A stretch of DNA of 64,000 nt from assembly GCF_020740795.1 (NCBI RefSeq), contig NC_067282.1, positions 140,850,858 to 140,914,857 on the forward strand, in the 5' to 3' direction. Position 1 is the first letter of the stretch. Every line of letters begins with the position of its first letter. Origin of the DNA: Apus apus. Taxonomy: Eukaryota > Chordata > Aves > Apodiformes > Apodidae. This document shows positions 1 to 12,910 of the stretch, one piece after another. Below the pieces are notes generated by a model, which saw nothing but the letters and a program-made list of their open reading frames with translations, did not search any database and was not told the origin of the DNA. A program made the position numbers and the translations under genes.

Positions 1-3000
1 CATATGACAGAATAAATAAGATCCAGTGAGAAGTCACTTACACCTTCCAAAGAGAAAACTGGTTCTCCATTAGCTCCCTTCCATTTCCACTGGGAGTGAT
101 GATGAGGGAAATATTGTGGCACCAGCTCTCTTCATCCCCACCAGGAGACCCATAAATAATGTGCAAGAGACTGGATTTTGAAACAGCTTCACTTCCTTCA
201 AGCCCAAGCAATCACACCGAGTATTTCAGAACTGCCTCAGGACCAACCCTTTGTTGTATTTGGTTTTGCTTGTACTTCCATAGACTGACATCTCTTTCTG
301 GCTGGGGCTAGAGGCCATGCCACCCTGTACACCTGGGTGGGTGGAGCTGCTCCTTGGTTCCCTATGGTCCTGTTTGGGAACACCACTACTTTTCAGAGGC
401 AGTGTTATCACATTCCTCTTCTTTTGTATTAGTTGTCTGGCAACGTCTAGTAGCCACAAGTCAGAGCAGGACTTCAAAGTGGCAGGCACTGCACAGGGAC
501 ACAAGACAGACCCCACAACAAGGACCTCCCCAAAAGCAAAGGGGAAACCAAGGCAGAGACCAATTAGGTGATTTTCCTCAGCAAATGTGTGCTACAGCCA
601 AGTACAAACTTGGATCTCTTGCATCCTGGGTGATCAGACTTACTCATTTGACTATGTTGCCCTTCATTTGTTGCCCTTCTATGCCCATCACCACAAAATC
701 ACAGGGGAGTCATTGAACATAATTTGCAAACACATGAACAACAGCCACATTGAGGCGCTTCCCCTCCTATTTTTGTCTAATCCCTGGGTACTAGTCTAGG
801 GGTTAGGAATGTTTTTTGGCCGCCTGGAAATAGGTCTCTAGCCAGGAATAGGCCCCAATCTGTTCTGCTTCTCAGTTTCTGGAAACTCTCCCAGTCTCTT
901 GAACATGTGCATCCCAGGCTACCTCTTTCCTGCACTCTTCTTTGCCCTTGAGTACTGACAAACTGAGAGAAAGCAGATGTCAGAGGAAGGAACGGATGGA
1001 TAGTTGGGTGGTTTCAAGAAAGTATCAAGGGAATATGGCAGCAGGGAAGGGCTTTCATGCAAGACAGGGTAGATCAGCAAATGTGAAGGGAACAACGGGA
1101 ATGTTTCTGAGAGGCTGCTCCTCTTTCACCTAAGTGCATTCCTGGCCAGGAAGGGGTGAGGGAAAGAGGTAACTGCATTACGTTTTTGCTGTTTGCATTT
1201 TTAGGTACATATGCCTACGTATGGGTGTGTGTTTTGGAAGGAAGTCTTTTTGTTTGTTTCCCTCAAAAGAAGGTTTAATCATTCCTATTCAAAACTCACA
1301 TCCTATGAGCCAAGACCCCAGAGTATTCTGTTATTGGTGGGCTTCCAAAAGGATGCTATTATGAGAGTCAGGAGACCATGGGCCAGGAGACAGTGAAAGG
1401 AAGGGAATTTTGCTTTGAGACTTAGAAGAAAAAAAATCTCAATTTATTTACTTTACAATCTGTTACAATATAGGAGAATGCAATTTTTTTTCCTCAAGAT
1501 GCAACATAATGGCCACAGCCTCTAAGGCAAGAGCCTGGCCCTAGATATTTAGAGAAACAACGTTGACATTCCAGATATTTGCAAAATACCACTGCACACC
1601 CTCCCCCGCCAGCAGCCTGAGGATTAAGGCTGTGGCCAGCAGCACAGCTCCAGCAGCCCAGTGGAGCTTTCTATCACCAGGATGAAATCATCTGTGAGGG
1701 AGCTGACACCATGGCCGAGGCTACAGGGACAACTCCCCTGGGCACTAACGGCTGCCCGGACCACCATCACCTTCCCCTCTGTGTCCCCCAACTGCCTTAT
1801 CTCACAGAGAAACTGGGCAGTGTGTGCATTACAAGGGAGAAAAAAAAAATTTAAAAAAAAAAGAGAGAGAGAATAAAAATCCACTACAGAAACAAAGCAC
1901 TCTGCTCCCTCTACAAGTCTCCCCTTGGGGAGGAGAAGAAGAGGGGACGAGAGAGAGAGAAAGCGAATGAACCACATGTGACAGATGTTAGTCACACTAT
2001 TTAATGCACCACTGGAAGACATTCAGATACTATGGTGAGGAGAGGGGTATAATTACCCATCGAGAACAGAAAAAGAAGCAAGAAAAAGAATCCCTTTAAA
2101 AACAAGGCAACAAAACCCTTTGCTTCTGCATTATATAGCACAAGAAAGCAAAGCAGTTGGGGGAAAAACAAAACAGGAAAAGAGAAAGCAAAATGACAGC
2201 TGAAAATAAGTAATCCTTAGCTGGTCATTTTATCTGTGCCCCTTTGGGCATATGGATTGCAATAGCATTGTTCAGTGCATATATGACATGACATGGAAGG
2301 CTATTTGTAGTCTGCACCTGATCACTGTCGAGGGCCCATTCCAGAAAAGAAGCAAAAAATGTGTTTATGAAGCTTTGCTTCATCTGCATGAGCTGCTGAT
2401 GACAAAAGCCCCTGAACCCCTAGGAGATTATCCAGTTATCAAGGATGGATCGCTATGACGCAATAAATCTTCGACAGCTATAGGGATCAATAATCAGTCT
2501 CAAAGGGAAGGGGATTATAAAAAAAGCACGACTTGATTTATGTGCTTTTAGGAGCTGGGCAGCGTGGGGATTTATTGATGTTTCTAGCCCAAGAGCACAG
2601 GCTAAGTAAACAACCACAAGTTTGTACAGCTAGATTTAAGGGCAGGGAGGGAAGCCCTGTGCACGCTCATTGCTGGAGGAGCCGACTTCTCACAGGACAA
2701 AGGGAGAAGGCAGTGGGAGCCCAACTAACCACCCTTCCTTATCTGAAACGGAGCTGCGTGGGGTGGCGAGAACAGGCTTGCATGGCCTTTTGATCCACAG
2801 GGAGGTTTTTTTTCCCTAGGAGCTTGCAGGGCTGGTGGGAACAGCCCCGCTCGGCTCTCAGCTTCAGGCAGGTGCTACCGCTGGTATGTGGGCTTGGCGA
2901 GGAGCTGCCCTGTGGCCAGGAGGGGAGCGGAAAAGTCTCTTTTCCCCAGCTCTTCCCACATGAAACTTCCTCTCCCGTCCCTGCTGAGCTGCAGCGCAGC

Positions 3001-4844
3001 CTTTCCGCTGGCAGCTGGCCTCGTCCACAGCTCCAGCAGTTGGATCAGCACCTTCATGATGCCCCTGGCTCCTGCATTCCTGGTTTCTAGGGTGAGGCTG
3101 TGGTGTCTCCCGCTGCTGTGCGCTCCCCACTGCCTGCTGGAAACGCTGCCTGCCCCTGCCATGGTCCAGCTCAGCCCCCTTCGGTTGCATGGATTACTGA
3201 CCAGTAGCTGGGGTCCCCCAGTGTCCTGTGATAATGGCACCAAAGCCCCTATTGTAATGCGGAGGAGGGTAGAGGGAGTTGCTGTGGAAACCTTAACTGT
3301 GAATTTTCCTGGCTGTTGAGCATTTAAAATCTCATCCTTAATGGGGCACGAGCATCTCTTCATGTACAGTTTTGCTTCTAAAATTGCTCCCAGCAAAGAA
3401 ATTAACAGAGTGAAGAAGAAATTAAACTGTAGCTGCTGGAAGGTGGTCCTTGGAGAGTGAAACAGCAGGCAAATGCTGAGAGGATGGGCTCTGCTTCATG
3501 GGTAGGATGGAGTGACTCAAAAGGAATGTCCCTGCCTGAGAAGTCTTAGTTTATGAGTTTGGACCAGATCACATTTTACATCTGCGGCAGGGAGGTTTTT
3601 AGTTCCATCCACAGAAGTCTCCTGGAAGAAGATAATAAGAGCACAAATCAAACCCACACCTCCCATATAACAGAGCCGAGCACTGCATGAGAATGGGGGC
3701 CAAGACATCAAACAAAAAACATTATTAAAGATTAGTAGCTGTTACCAAGAGGAAACAATATAATTGGGTGAAAGATGAAGCATGGTTGAAGGCATTTATT
3801 TCTGAACCTGCTTAGTCCCTGATGCTAGATAAGCATCAGGCCTGGCCAGACTGGTAAGCCCACCTCCCTGCAAGCAACCACCTCTGTAGCTTACTGCAAT
3901 GGCTTCAGTTTGTCCACCCAGGAATGAAGTTAATTATCCCTGTATTGCCATTTAGACTTTGCCAACCGGCCTGGAAAATTTATTATGAGCTCCTCTTCAG
4001 GCGGCCACCAGCAGTTGGAGGAGAGCTGTTGCCAGAGGCAAGGCTTTGGGCGGGATGAAGGCTATAAGCTTGTCAGAGGACAGTTGCAGCACAGATGCTC
4101 ACCCTGTCCTGAGTGCAAGATGTAGCCCACAACTAGATAATCTTGCTATTACTGGCTCCCTGAAACTCTGCTTGACAAAACTACCCACCACCTCTTTGGA
4201 TTTCTGAAAGAAGCTTATACACCACCTGAGCCTATGGAAGAAATAAATGTTTCCTTCTCACTAAGGAAAAGTCAGGACCTGCAATTCTTATCAGTTGTTC
4301 CCAGCAGATGAATCTGAAGAAGTTGTCTGCAAGGCAGGCAGGATATTGGGTTTGGTCCACTGAGGGAGAAAGGACTTCTGATTCACAATAATTTCCTTCA
4401 TTTATATTAGATGACATATTTTGACAATATATAGTACAAGGTCAAGTTATAGACTTAGTGAGCAGGTGGCAGAAAAATTACCTGAATGCTTTCTAGTTGC
4501 ACCACACATTGTTGGGCCCGTTGTACTGCAGCTCCTACAGGCTCTGAGTTAGATCCTAGTCCCTTATTGTGGCAGGAATGTCTCTGCACCTTGTCTAGGT
4601 CCTGCCCAAAGAACATGTGCCTTCTTCAGCACAGCCACTGCCCTGCTGCAGCCCAGAGCATGAAGGCTGTAGAGTGTCATGTCCACAAAACTTGGTTGCT
4701 GACAATGAAACTCACACCTATCTTGGAGGAAACCTATTTCCTCCTGTACTGAACACCCAGCTGCCAGCCAGGGCTTTTTTGCATGCTGAAAGCCAGTTGC
4801 CATGTTCTTCTCATTCCTCCTCTTCTCTTTACCCTTTTCTACAG
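1..4844. other. non-coding stretch, probably ADA2 intron or 5' flank
   Basis: No exon is recognised here. The two ADA2 coding exons that should precede the first one seen (signal peptide and dimerisation region, then the exon with the HxHD zinc motif) were looked for and not found, so they probably lie left of the window. The stretch has ordinary base composition. It includes an A-rich and GA-rich tract at about 1838-1876. Open frames here, such as those on both strands around 2860-3400, match no family I know. Confidence 0.5.
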
Positions 4845-7800
4845 CTTGCTGAGAAACTTGACCCTGGTGACAGAGACCCCTGAGCTGGCCTACCCTTCTC
4901 AGACTTTCATCTGGAAAAGATTTGAAGAAGTCTTTCTCATTGCCTCTGGACTTATCTGCTATGCACCTGTGTTCAAGGCCTATTTCTACCAGGGGCTGCT
5001 GGAGCTCTATGAAGATAATGTACAGTATGTCGAGATAAGAGCCATCCTGCCTACGGTACGTATTTTTTGGCTTCTATAGTATTCTCCATAACTTTTCTCA
5101 AGCCCTATCTTGAATTTATTTTTTGGATGTTTGCATACCTGCCCTTCTAAGGATGCTGGAAAACCTTGATCATATTCAAAGGTCTTTGTTGGAGATTTGC
5201 ATAGGCAAGGGCTTGAAAGTGAGAGACGCTTTGTTCTTAATGGCTAAGGAAGATACTAACTGTGGCAACGGTACAAAACTCCATTGTACAGCCTGACTGG
5301 GAGCTGTGTCAAAATCTTGCTGGTTGGGAAGATGTATCTCAGATTTTTTCTGCACCAGAATCACCTGTTGGCTCTTCTGGGACAACTTCTCATCTTGAAT
5401 AGAGCCTTATTCTGGAATAGCTATGTTATTTTAAATCCGTGGCTTATTTCAGAAGAATTTATCTGAACAGGCTAGTAAACTGATTGGCAAAGCAGAGTAT
5501 TTCATAGTTTGCAGACAAGCTAAAATTTTGGCTATGTATGTGAAGTTTGAATTGCTCCTTTCATCACCACTAATGCTAAAATATCTTGGTGATAGTTATA
5601 GCCTTTCTCCCTGTATATTACCTGGAGCTGCTCAGGTTGCCCTATAATCCTATGCTGCCCCAATGCCTTCCCAAACACCAGCAGACCCCACCCATTGTTC
5701 TTTGGCTATAATGGTTATCACTTTCTCAGTGGCAGTTTCTACACAGCAGGCACACCTGCTCCATACAGTTCTCCAGCCCAGCTGCAAGGAGCGTGGCATG
5801 TGGGTGGGAGCTCTGTCAGAGAGGAAGATGCCTTACTGGAACAAATGAACCTGGGCACTGCTCCTTGCTACACCACCTGCCTCTGTATTCTTAACAGTCC
5901 ATTGCAACAGGAATGATGCTGCTGTGTAAGGTACATCTGGCAGCACCTGCAGGACCAGGCAGTGGTGGCGAGTTGTGCATGGGAATGCAGGCAGCAGCTT
6001 GCTGCTGGCACCATGGTGTCCACCAGATAGAGCAGCCATGCTGATGTCTTGCTGGTGGCCTGACTCCCAAACGTGCCTGCCAGCAACTTCCTTAAATCAT
6101 TTGCCTTGCATGCAATTGCTGGTGGGCTCCAGCCAGCTGCAGATGAATGTCTGTGACCCAGCAACCACCACTGCTGCTGGGCAGGCCTCCGCAGCCATCC
6201 TGTCAGCAGACAGGCAGGTGGTGTGACAAATATGGAGGCTGATCTGACTTTGTGCATGCTTCTCCCTTCAACAGCTGGGCAGCAGGGCAGCTAACCCTGC
6301 CCTGTTGTGGCTCAGGCTGCTGCCATAGCACAATATGGCTCAGTGTCAGGGCTGCAGGCTGGCACTCATCATGCCTGAGATTAAAAGGGTGTATTGGAGA
6401 CAAAAAAAAAAAAAAAAAAAAAAAAAGAGGAGAAGACCACAAAGCTTATACATATCTTTACTTTCCTGGGGGTTGGTCATGAGCCAGTTGCTCTGAACTC
6501 CGTCACAATCTGTCTTTGGGGTACCTGGAAAGAGAAAATAACAGCAACGTCAAAATTCCTGTGCTGTGAGACAGCAAGAATGCTGGCAGCCCCCCAGGTC
6601 ACACAGGTTTCCGGGCCAAGAGTATCTGTGATGATACGAGTGTGTGGGCCTGACTGGAAAATACCCTGCATTTACCAGCAGCCCTTAGACATGGTTGTAA
6701 TGTCTTTTGAAGAGTGGCTTGGCAGGGAAGATTTGCTTCCCATCCAGCCCCTAACTCTGGCTCCAGAGCCCTCGGGCTTGCTTGTACCCAGCAGTTCAGC
6801 TTGCTGTGAGGTACAGGCAGGCTGGCTGCCTGTAAGCCCAGGGAGTGCTGAGGGGCTGTGAGGGGCTGGAGGTCAAACGCTTGGTTTGGCTGGAGGTCCT
6901 CTATAAAGCTGGGACAACAGCACTGACATTCTGCAAAAGCTCACCGTGCAGCAAAGCCTGCCAGAAGCAGCCCCTGAAGTAAAGTAAATGAAAGTCAGGA
7001 TTTAGTGCAAAACAGCAAACACTGCAGAAAAGCCCCCCAAAGCCAGCTGTGTTTTCAAGTTCAGCTGTGTGAAGTCTCACATTCCCATGGGTTGCTGCAG
7101 GGGAAAACTCCCTCTGCGTGTGTGCCTGCAAGAGGGATGAGGAGCATTGCTGCAAGGGGCGGCACTGGAGGGGAAGGAAGAAGGTGGAGTGGACCAGTTG
7201 AAGGGTAAAGCAGAAGGGTGAAAAAGAAAGTGAGAAGGACAAGAACAGAGGGAGTGATTTCAGCCACTGCTTGTGAGCAACTCCAGGCAAGGCCTCTGTA
7301 GGTTGGTATTGCCTGGGGCATGATGGGTCTACACCCCTGCTGTATATCCCTGGTAGTGAGGAACTCATGAAGTGAGTTGATGAGACAGAGCATGCCAAAA
7401 GGATTATTTTTTCCAGTTTGCAGCCAGAGTACTGGGAAAGCCTGGTGAGACTAAAAGACTGACTCAAGGTCACAGAGCAAATCGCTGGCAGAGGGGAGCA
7501 GAAGTCCAGCCCAGCTGGGAGTTTATGGAGCTCAGCTCTCATGTGCCTTGGGGCTGCCTTGGCTGACAGACTGCCACTGCAAGGCACAGAGCGTGTGTGA
7601 GCTGCCAGACGGCTGGACAAAACAGTCCGGCATTTGATACAGACATGAGTAAGAGGTCATGGTCTCCTCTGGGTACTCAAGGGCACTTGCTTGCCATGTC
7701 TGAACATGGAGGAACTTGTCTCTTGTATCACAAAGGAAGAAGGAAAACCACTCCTTGACTGCTGCCAGGCTGGTAAAGACTTCATAGCAGAAAATGTTCT

Positions 7801-10800
7801 GCACAGATTTAACTGCTTTTTTCTGCCCTGTTGCCAGGACTGCAGCACATTGCTTCTCCCAAGGCTTTCTTCAGTTCATTTCTCCCACCCTCCAATAAAA
7901 CACCCCTTTCAACTTGTGTTTACTATGTCCTTTTCCTCTTGCAGGTGTATGAATTGGATGGCACCCGGCACAATAAATCATGGTCTGTGGCAACCTATCG
8001 AGAAGTCACCAGGCAGTTTGTAAAGGAGCATCCTGACTTTCTTGGAGCCAAGATTATATTTACAGCACATAGGTAGAGGATGAGCAGGGCTAAAACCTCC
8101 TGTGTGTGGCTGGCAGCAGTGGGGAGAGAGGGGTCCAGGCAGTGCCAAGAGAAGCAATGCTGAGGGCTGGGCTGAAGTGCTACACTTGGTCAGCAACCCC
8201 TGCATGTTCCATCACACCCAAAGTACTGACTCCCAAAGCATCCCCTGGCACATGTAAAAGGCTGGGGATGAGAAATGATCTATGTAAGTCTGCGTATGTG
8301 CAATGTGACCAGGGTTAGCTTATGGCGTGCAATGGGGAGGCAGGTGCCTGAGCCCTGGGTGTGGGAATGACCGAGGGGAGGGCTGCTTGCGTGCATGTGT
8401 TCAAGCTGTGCATTCTCTCTTCCCGAGCCTGGACATACTCCTCCTCTCTGCAGAAGCTGGAGCAGTGAGAACAGTGCCCGAGTATGGGCACTCAGTATTG
8501 CAAAGGTCCTCCTGTGTCCCTGCAAAAGCTGCTCTCCCGGCAGCCTTTGTACGGTATGTTCGTGCTGCTGTTCGCAGGCGGGCACGAGGCTGGTCTCCAA
8601 GTCAGCCAGATGCCACGAAGTCATGTGAGGTGATCCTGAGCAAATATAACAGAACTTTCAGCAGCATTTACTCACTCTGGCTCTGCATTATATTCTTTCC
8701 AGTTCAGGGCTGGCTTGCCTCTAGCCAGCTTGGTACGGACACTCTGTCTGTAAAATGCACTGTGATGTTTAAGTCCAAGAGGGCTGAAAGAAATCTAAAT
8801 GTAAAGCTCTCTTTAGAAATGCAACTACTGTCCCATCTCCCAGCAAAACAGTTGAATGAGAAAAAATTACACATTTTATCTTGATGCTGTTGTGTTCCCT
8901 GCTTGGTAGATGGGAAAAGCCAGTGAGTCTTAGACAAGCATGCCTCAACTCAAGTGACAGCAGGGTCTAGCCAGGCATTTCCTGGTCATTCAGGGGTTTC
9001 CTTTCATAATATCAATTTTCTACTGCTGTTACTCTGGAGACCTGAAGCTGGTTGTCAGATTCAGGAGCAACTTGCATTTTAGAAATACCCCTTGAGGCGC
9101 CATTTCACAACTCAAATCCAAAGAAGGCAGGCCTGTGGGAGTGAGCCTCTGCACTGCTTTCTCTCTCTTGCTCTTTAGGATGCTGAATGTTTCCCAGATT
9201 AAAGAAGCCATCGTCACTGCCATGGCACTCAGAGCCCGCTTCCCAGACACCGTGGCAGGCTTCGACTTGGTAACCATATTTCTTCTGTGGCTCTGAGTTA
9301 ACCCCTAGAGGTGCTATAAAATTACATATATAATATGGCATATATTTCATACTGAGCCAGGTCCTCTGCTGCTGTACTGAAATCAGTGTAAATGAATCAC
9401 AAATCCTCCAGCTAAGGATTTTGCTGAGAGTAATTGACAAAATCCCCAGAAAGGATCAGCTCCCTACCCTAGAGCATTGTGATTTCAGTACAGCTGGCAC
9501 CTCGATGATTTACAGCTGTAAGTCCCACCATCTTCCAGAGCACATTCAAAAATACATTTCCTCTTTCCCCCAGGTTGGTAACGAGGATGAAGGTCATTCT
9601 TTGTGGGACCTGAAGGATGCCTTGACCATCCCATATTCCCTTGGGGTCAACTTGCCATACTTTTTCCATGCTGGGGAGACTGGTAAGCATGAGGACTCAA
9701 GGCCTGTTGTTGCTTGCAAAGGCAAGAGGTGAAGTCTTGCAAATCACAGAAGGAGTAAGCCTGGCTGTATCAAGATAATTTGGGGCGATGTGTACACTCA
9801 CGTGTGTAATCAATTTTCCTTGTGCTTCTCCTGGTATCAGCTTATTGCTGTTGCATTCCTACATGGCACCTCCTCAACCTGTTCCCATCTCTTGACTGTA
9901 GGCATCATGTTGCTCAGTGTCTTTGCCCTGTGTGCAACACGGGGTCATGCTGCAAGAGTTATTGCTGGTGTAACATAGCCATTTCCGCCTTGGAGCAGTG
10001 CCTACCTCCCGTCCACAGTAGCAGCAGAATTCCTCAATCATTATTTTACATTTTAAGGTGCAGGAACATTTTTAAGGTGCAGGAACGTCTGAGCCAGCCT
10101 AAAGTCTTAACTGAATACACTCATCAAAGTAACTGGTAGCTGCCCTTCATTACCACAGCAATGTATTATTATTTGCCATGTATTATTCAGTCCATATGGA
10201 TAAGATTTATCCTAACCATGCATGACAGTTGTGTCTAACTAATGCATCATCCTTATCACATTAACATCTACAAAGAAGATGTCTATGGGTGAACTTGTTA
10301 CCCTAGGCTCCCTTTATAGCTATGGACAGTAACAGGCACTTCTACAGCATGATACATCTCATACTAATAGATAAACCATTTCCCAGAAATGATTACTTGT
10401 CTTCCTTAACTACGAACAGAAACCAGCATGGTTTAGCTTAGCTGTAAGAGCAATACTGTGGACATCTAAAGCCAGTTGGAGATGAGTGGGTATCTCTGTG
10501 CTGGGCAATATCCCAGGCAAATCTGGATCCCTGTTTCACTGAAATTGCAAAGTGGTAACTTAGGGCATGAGTAACCTTGCAACTGAGACACTTATTAACA
10601 AAACCATCTAGCACTTTGAGAAGATGTGTCTCCTCACAGCACTGCAGTGATTCTTACCTGTCTCTGCTCAGACTGGCAGGGCACCTCTGCAGACAATAAT
10701 GTGCTGGATGCTTTGCTACTGAATACCAGCCGGATTGGCCATGGACTTGCTCTCGTTAAACACCCAGTAGCCAAAAAATTGTCTCTGAAGAGGGATACTC

Positions 10801-12910
10801 CTGTGGAAGTCTGTCCCATCTCCAACCAGGTATGTTGGTAAAAGCTTAGGTCTTGGGGCTGGAACACTGGAATGGGATTAACCATAGCACCTAGGAGCAG
10901 CAGGGAGCTGGAGTCAGTGAGATGTTTCATCCCATGCAGGCTGGCTTGTTTTTCTTTGCACCACATTGACCTACAGTCTCCTACATAGACACATGGTGTG
11001 TATGCATGAGGCTTGCAATTTAAATTCCTATGCAGAGGAACCTGGGAAGGCAGTTGTCCCTAGTGGAGATGAGGCCTGGAGCCATGGAGGTGCCTAAAGA
11101 GATGTAATGGAAAATACTCCAAAGCCAGGAGGGGCAAAGGCTGAGAAGCTGAGGCTGCAACTTGGAGTCCTTTGCTTTTGTAGAATCCATAGCCAGGGGG
11201 GACTCTTTTGCAACATTAGCATGGTGCCCATCGTCCCCTGGGCACAACAGAAAGGATGCTCTGGGGTAGAGACATACTGGTGTGAGCCTTGAGGGAAGGA
11301 ACTCTGATACCAGCTCCAGATGTCCTTTGCTAAGTGTCATGACAAATGCATAACCAAAAGACTGTTCCCAAAATTCTCACAATCAAATTGTTACAAATAA
11401 ACAGAAGTTTTTCACCTCACTAGCCTTGACTTAGGTGATTAATTTAAGAAACCAATCTCCTTGGATAGTCAATGGAGACAAGTAGGCTGCTCCTGCAGCA
11501 GTTCAGAGCAGAACACCTAACATGCTCTGAGCAGCCCTCCAGAGACTCTTCCTCCCCGATGACTCCCTGCTGACACAAGCAGGTATGCAGTGTGACAGGT
11601 GCCACAATGCAAACGTAGCTACAGCAATAACCTGATGTGGTTTTGTCTTCCACCTTTCCCACTGAGGTTCTGCTGCTGGTAGCTGACTTGCAGAGCCACC
11701 CCGCGGCTGCCCTCATGGCTGAAGGACACCCTATTGTGATCAGTCCCGATGATCCCCCTATCTTTGGGGCAAAGGGAGTCTCCTATGACTTCTATGAGGT
11801 ATTCATGGCCATCGCAGGGATGAATGCTGACCTGAGGACCTTAAAACAACTTGCTCTCAACTCCATAAAGTAAGTTCCTCACCTGTTTTGTCTAATCATA
11901 GTAACTCTAATGGGCTACCAGTGTGCTCCCTGGAAACCCACTGAATTTGGGGTTTAGCCCCAGAATCTCTTCCAATACATGAGCTGGGCTTCCATCACTC
12001 CAAAGTCTCCTTTGTGGGTCTACTCCAAGGGCAGTACACAGGGACCCCAAAGGCTCCTCTGCCAGTGCCTATGAGTGCCTTTGTCTCATTGTCTTTGTGT
12101 ATTCCTCCGTTCTCAGTCCTTTGCAAAGTTGTCTCCAGTGCCTGATTCTGGGGATGAGACAAATGTTATAATTTTCTATCACTTGTCTACTTCTGCTCAA
12201 ATTTGACTTGCTCTGGTGTTTGCAATGGCCCACTGGGGAAACACAGGAAAGAATCTACTAGCATGTAGTTTGGTTGTGTTTAACCATTTTTTCTGTTTAT
12301 CTGGACAGCTATATACATCCCAAAATAGTTTAGATACGATGCCCAGGGCCTTTCTGCACATTCCTAGATTCTTGTCTGTTTGCCAAATCCCATGCCAGTC
12401 CTCATGCCAATTCCAAGTCCCTGCTTGGCCAGGCAGACAATACTCTTATTTCCTACCATTCTGGACCAAGGCCAAGGGATATCTGAAAGCAACAGCAGCG
12501 CTGTCTCTTCTGTCCTAATCACCAGGTGCTGCCCAGAGAATCTCCAGCTTTTGCAGATTGAGCTGTTTGTCCTTATGGTGCAAGACTCGGTAGCTGTTGA
12601 TATGGCCATGATGCTTCTTGTCCCAGTGTGAGCCCAACCAGCAGGAGCTCAAGGCTCTTTACACCATGTTACTCTGTGTGGCATAGGCACATCCTGCAAG
12701 GATAGATCTGTTGCAGCTTCCTGCCTTTTCGTTTTGGTCACCAATTTTGAAATAGCTGCTCCCTTGTCTCCTGTCTGATGTGACTTTTCTTCTCCTCGCA
12801 GATACAGTGCCATGCTACCGGATGAGAAAGCCAAAGCTAGAGACGTCTGGCAGAAAAAATGGGACCAATTTGTGGCTGACCTCTCTGATAGCTTTTCGAG
12901 GGAGCTCTAG
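4845..12910 (+). CDS. ADA2: adenosine deaminase 2, 3' seven coding exons (partial gene)
   Basis: ADA2 (CECR1) is a secreted, zinc-dependent growth-factor-type adenosine deaminase that converts adenosine and deoxyadenosine to inosines outside the cell. Exons seen: 4845-5055, 7945-8072, 9179-9269, 9574-9682, 10672-10829, 11667-11869 and 12802-12910. All have GT-AG borders and consistent phases, giving 335 residues plus TAG. These align with about residues 187-511 of the 511-residue human protein. Seen in order: [28 protein letters not shown], then the active-site motifs YFFHAGET (zinc His and catalytic Glu), [19 protein letters not shown] and [12 protein letters not shown] (the Asp pair), then YDFYEVFM and [15 protein letters not shown]. 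Catalytic residues in this half are intact, so the gene looks functional. The first exon seen begins with the last base of a codon, so coding sequence continues upstream. The exon with the HLHD zinc ligands is not in the window. Confidence 0.96.
6380..6426 (+). repeat. ATTAAA followed by a 25-nt poly(A) tract
   Basis: An uninterrupted run of 25 A lies at 6402-6426 inside an ADA2 intron. ATTAAA, a polyadenylation-signal variant, lies at 6380-6385, about 16 nt upstream. This spacing is what the 3' end of a retrocopied transcript looks like. A plain microsatellite with a chance hexamer fits equally well. No parent gene and no target-site duplication were recognised. Confidence 0.6.
7455..7545 (+). 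repeat. MIR-like SINE fossil
   Basis: The sequence around CAAGGTCACAGAGCAA and CTGGCAGAG resembles the 3' half of MIR/CORE-SINE elements, whose consensus runs through CAAGGTCACACAGC and GTGGCAGAGC. It lies in an ADA2 intron. The match is short and old, judged from memory of the consensus only. Confidence 0.4.

Noticed and set aside
3040-3090. HLHD tetrapeptide on the plus strand, resembling the ADA2 zinc motif
   Set aside because: Flanking residues do not match ADA2 (family form ALHLHDIGIVT), and the frame stops ten codons later.
6901-7620. 239-codon open frame on the minus strand inside an ADA2 intron
   Set aside because: Serine- and leucine-rich with no recognised domain, overlapped by a MIR-like fossil, with no splice or promoter context. 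Most likely chance.
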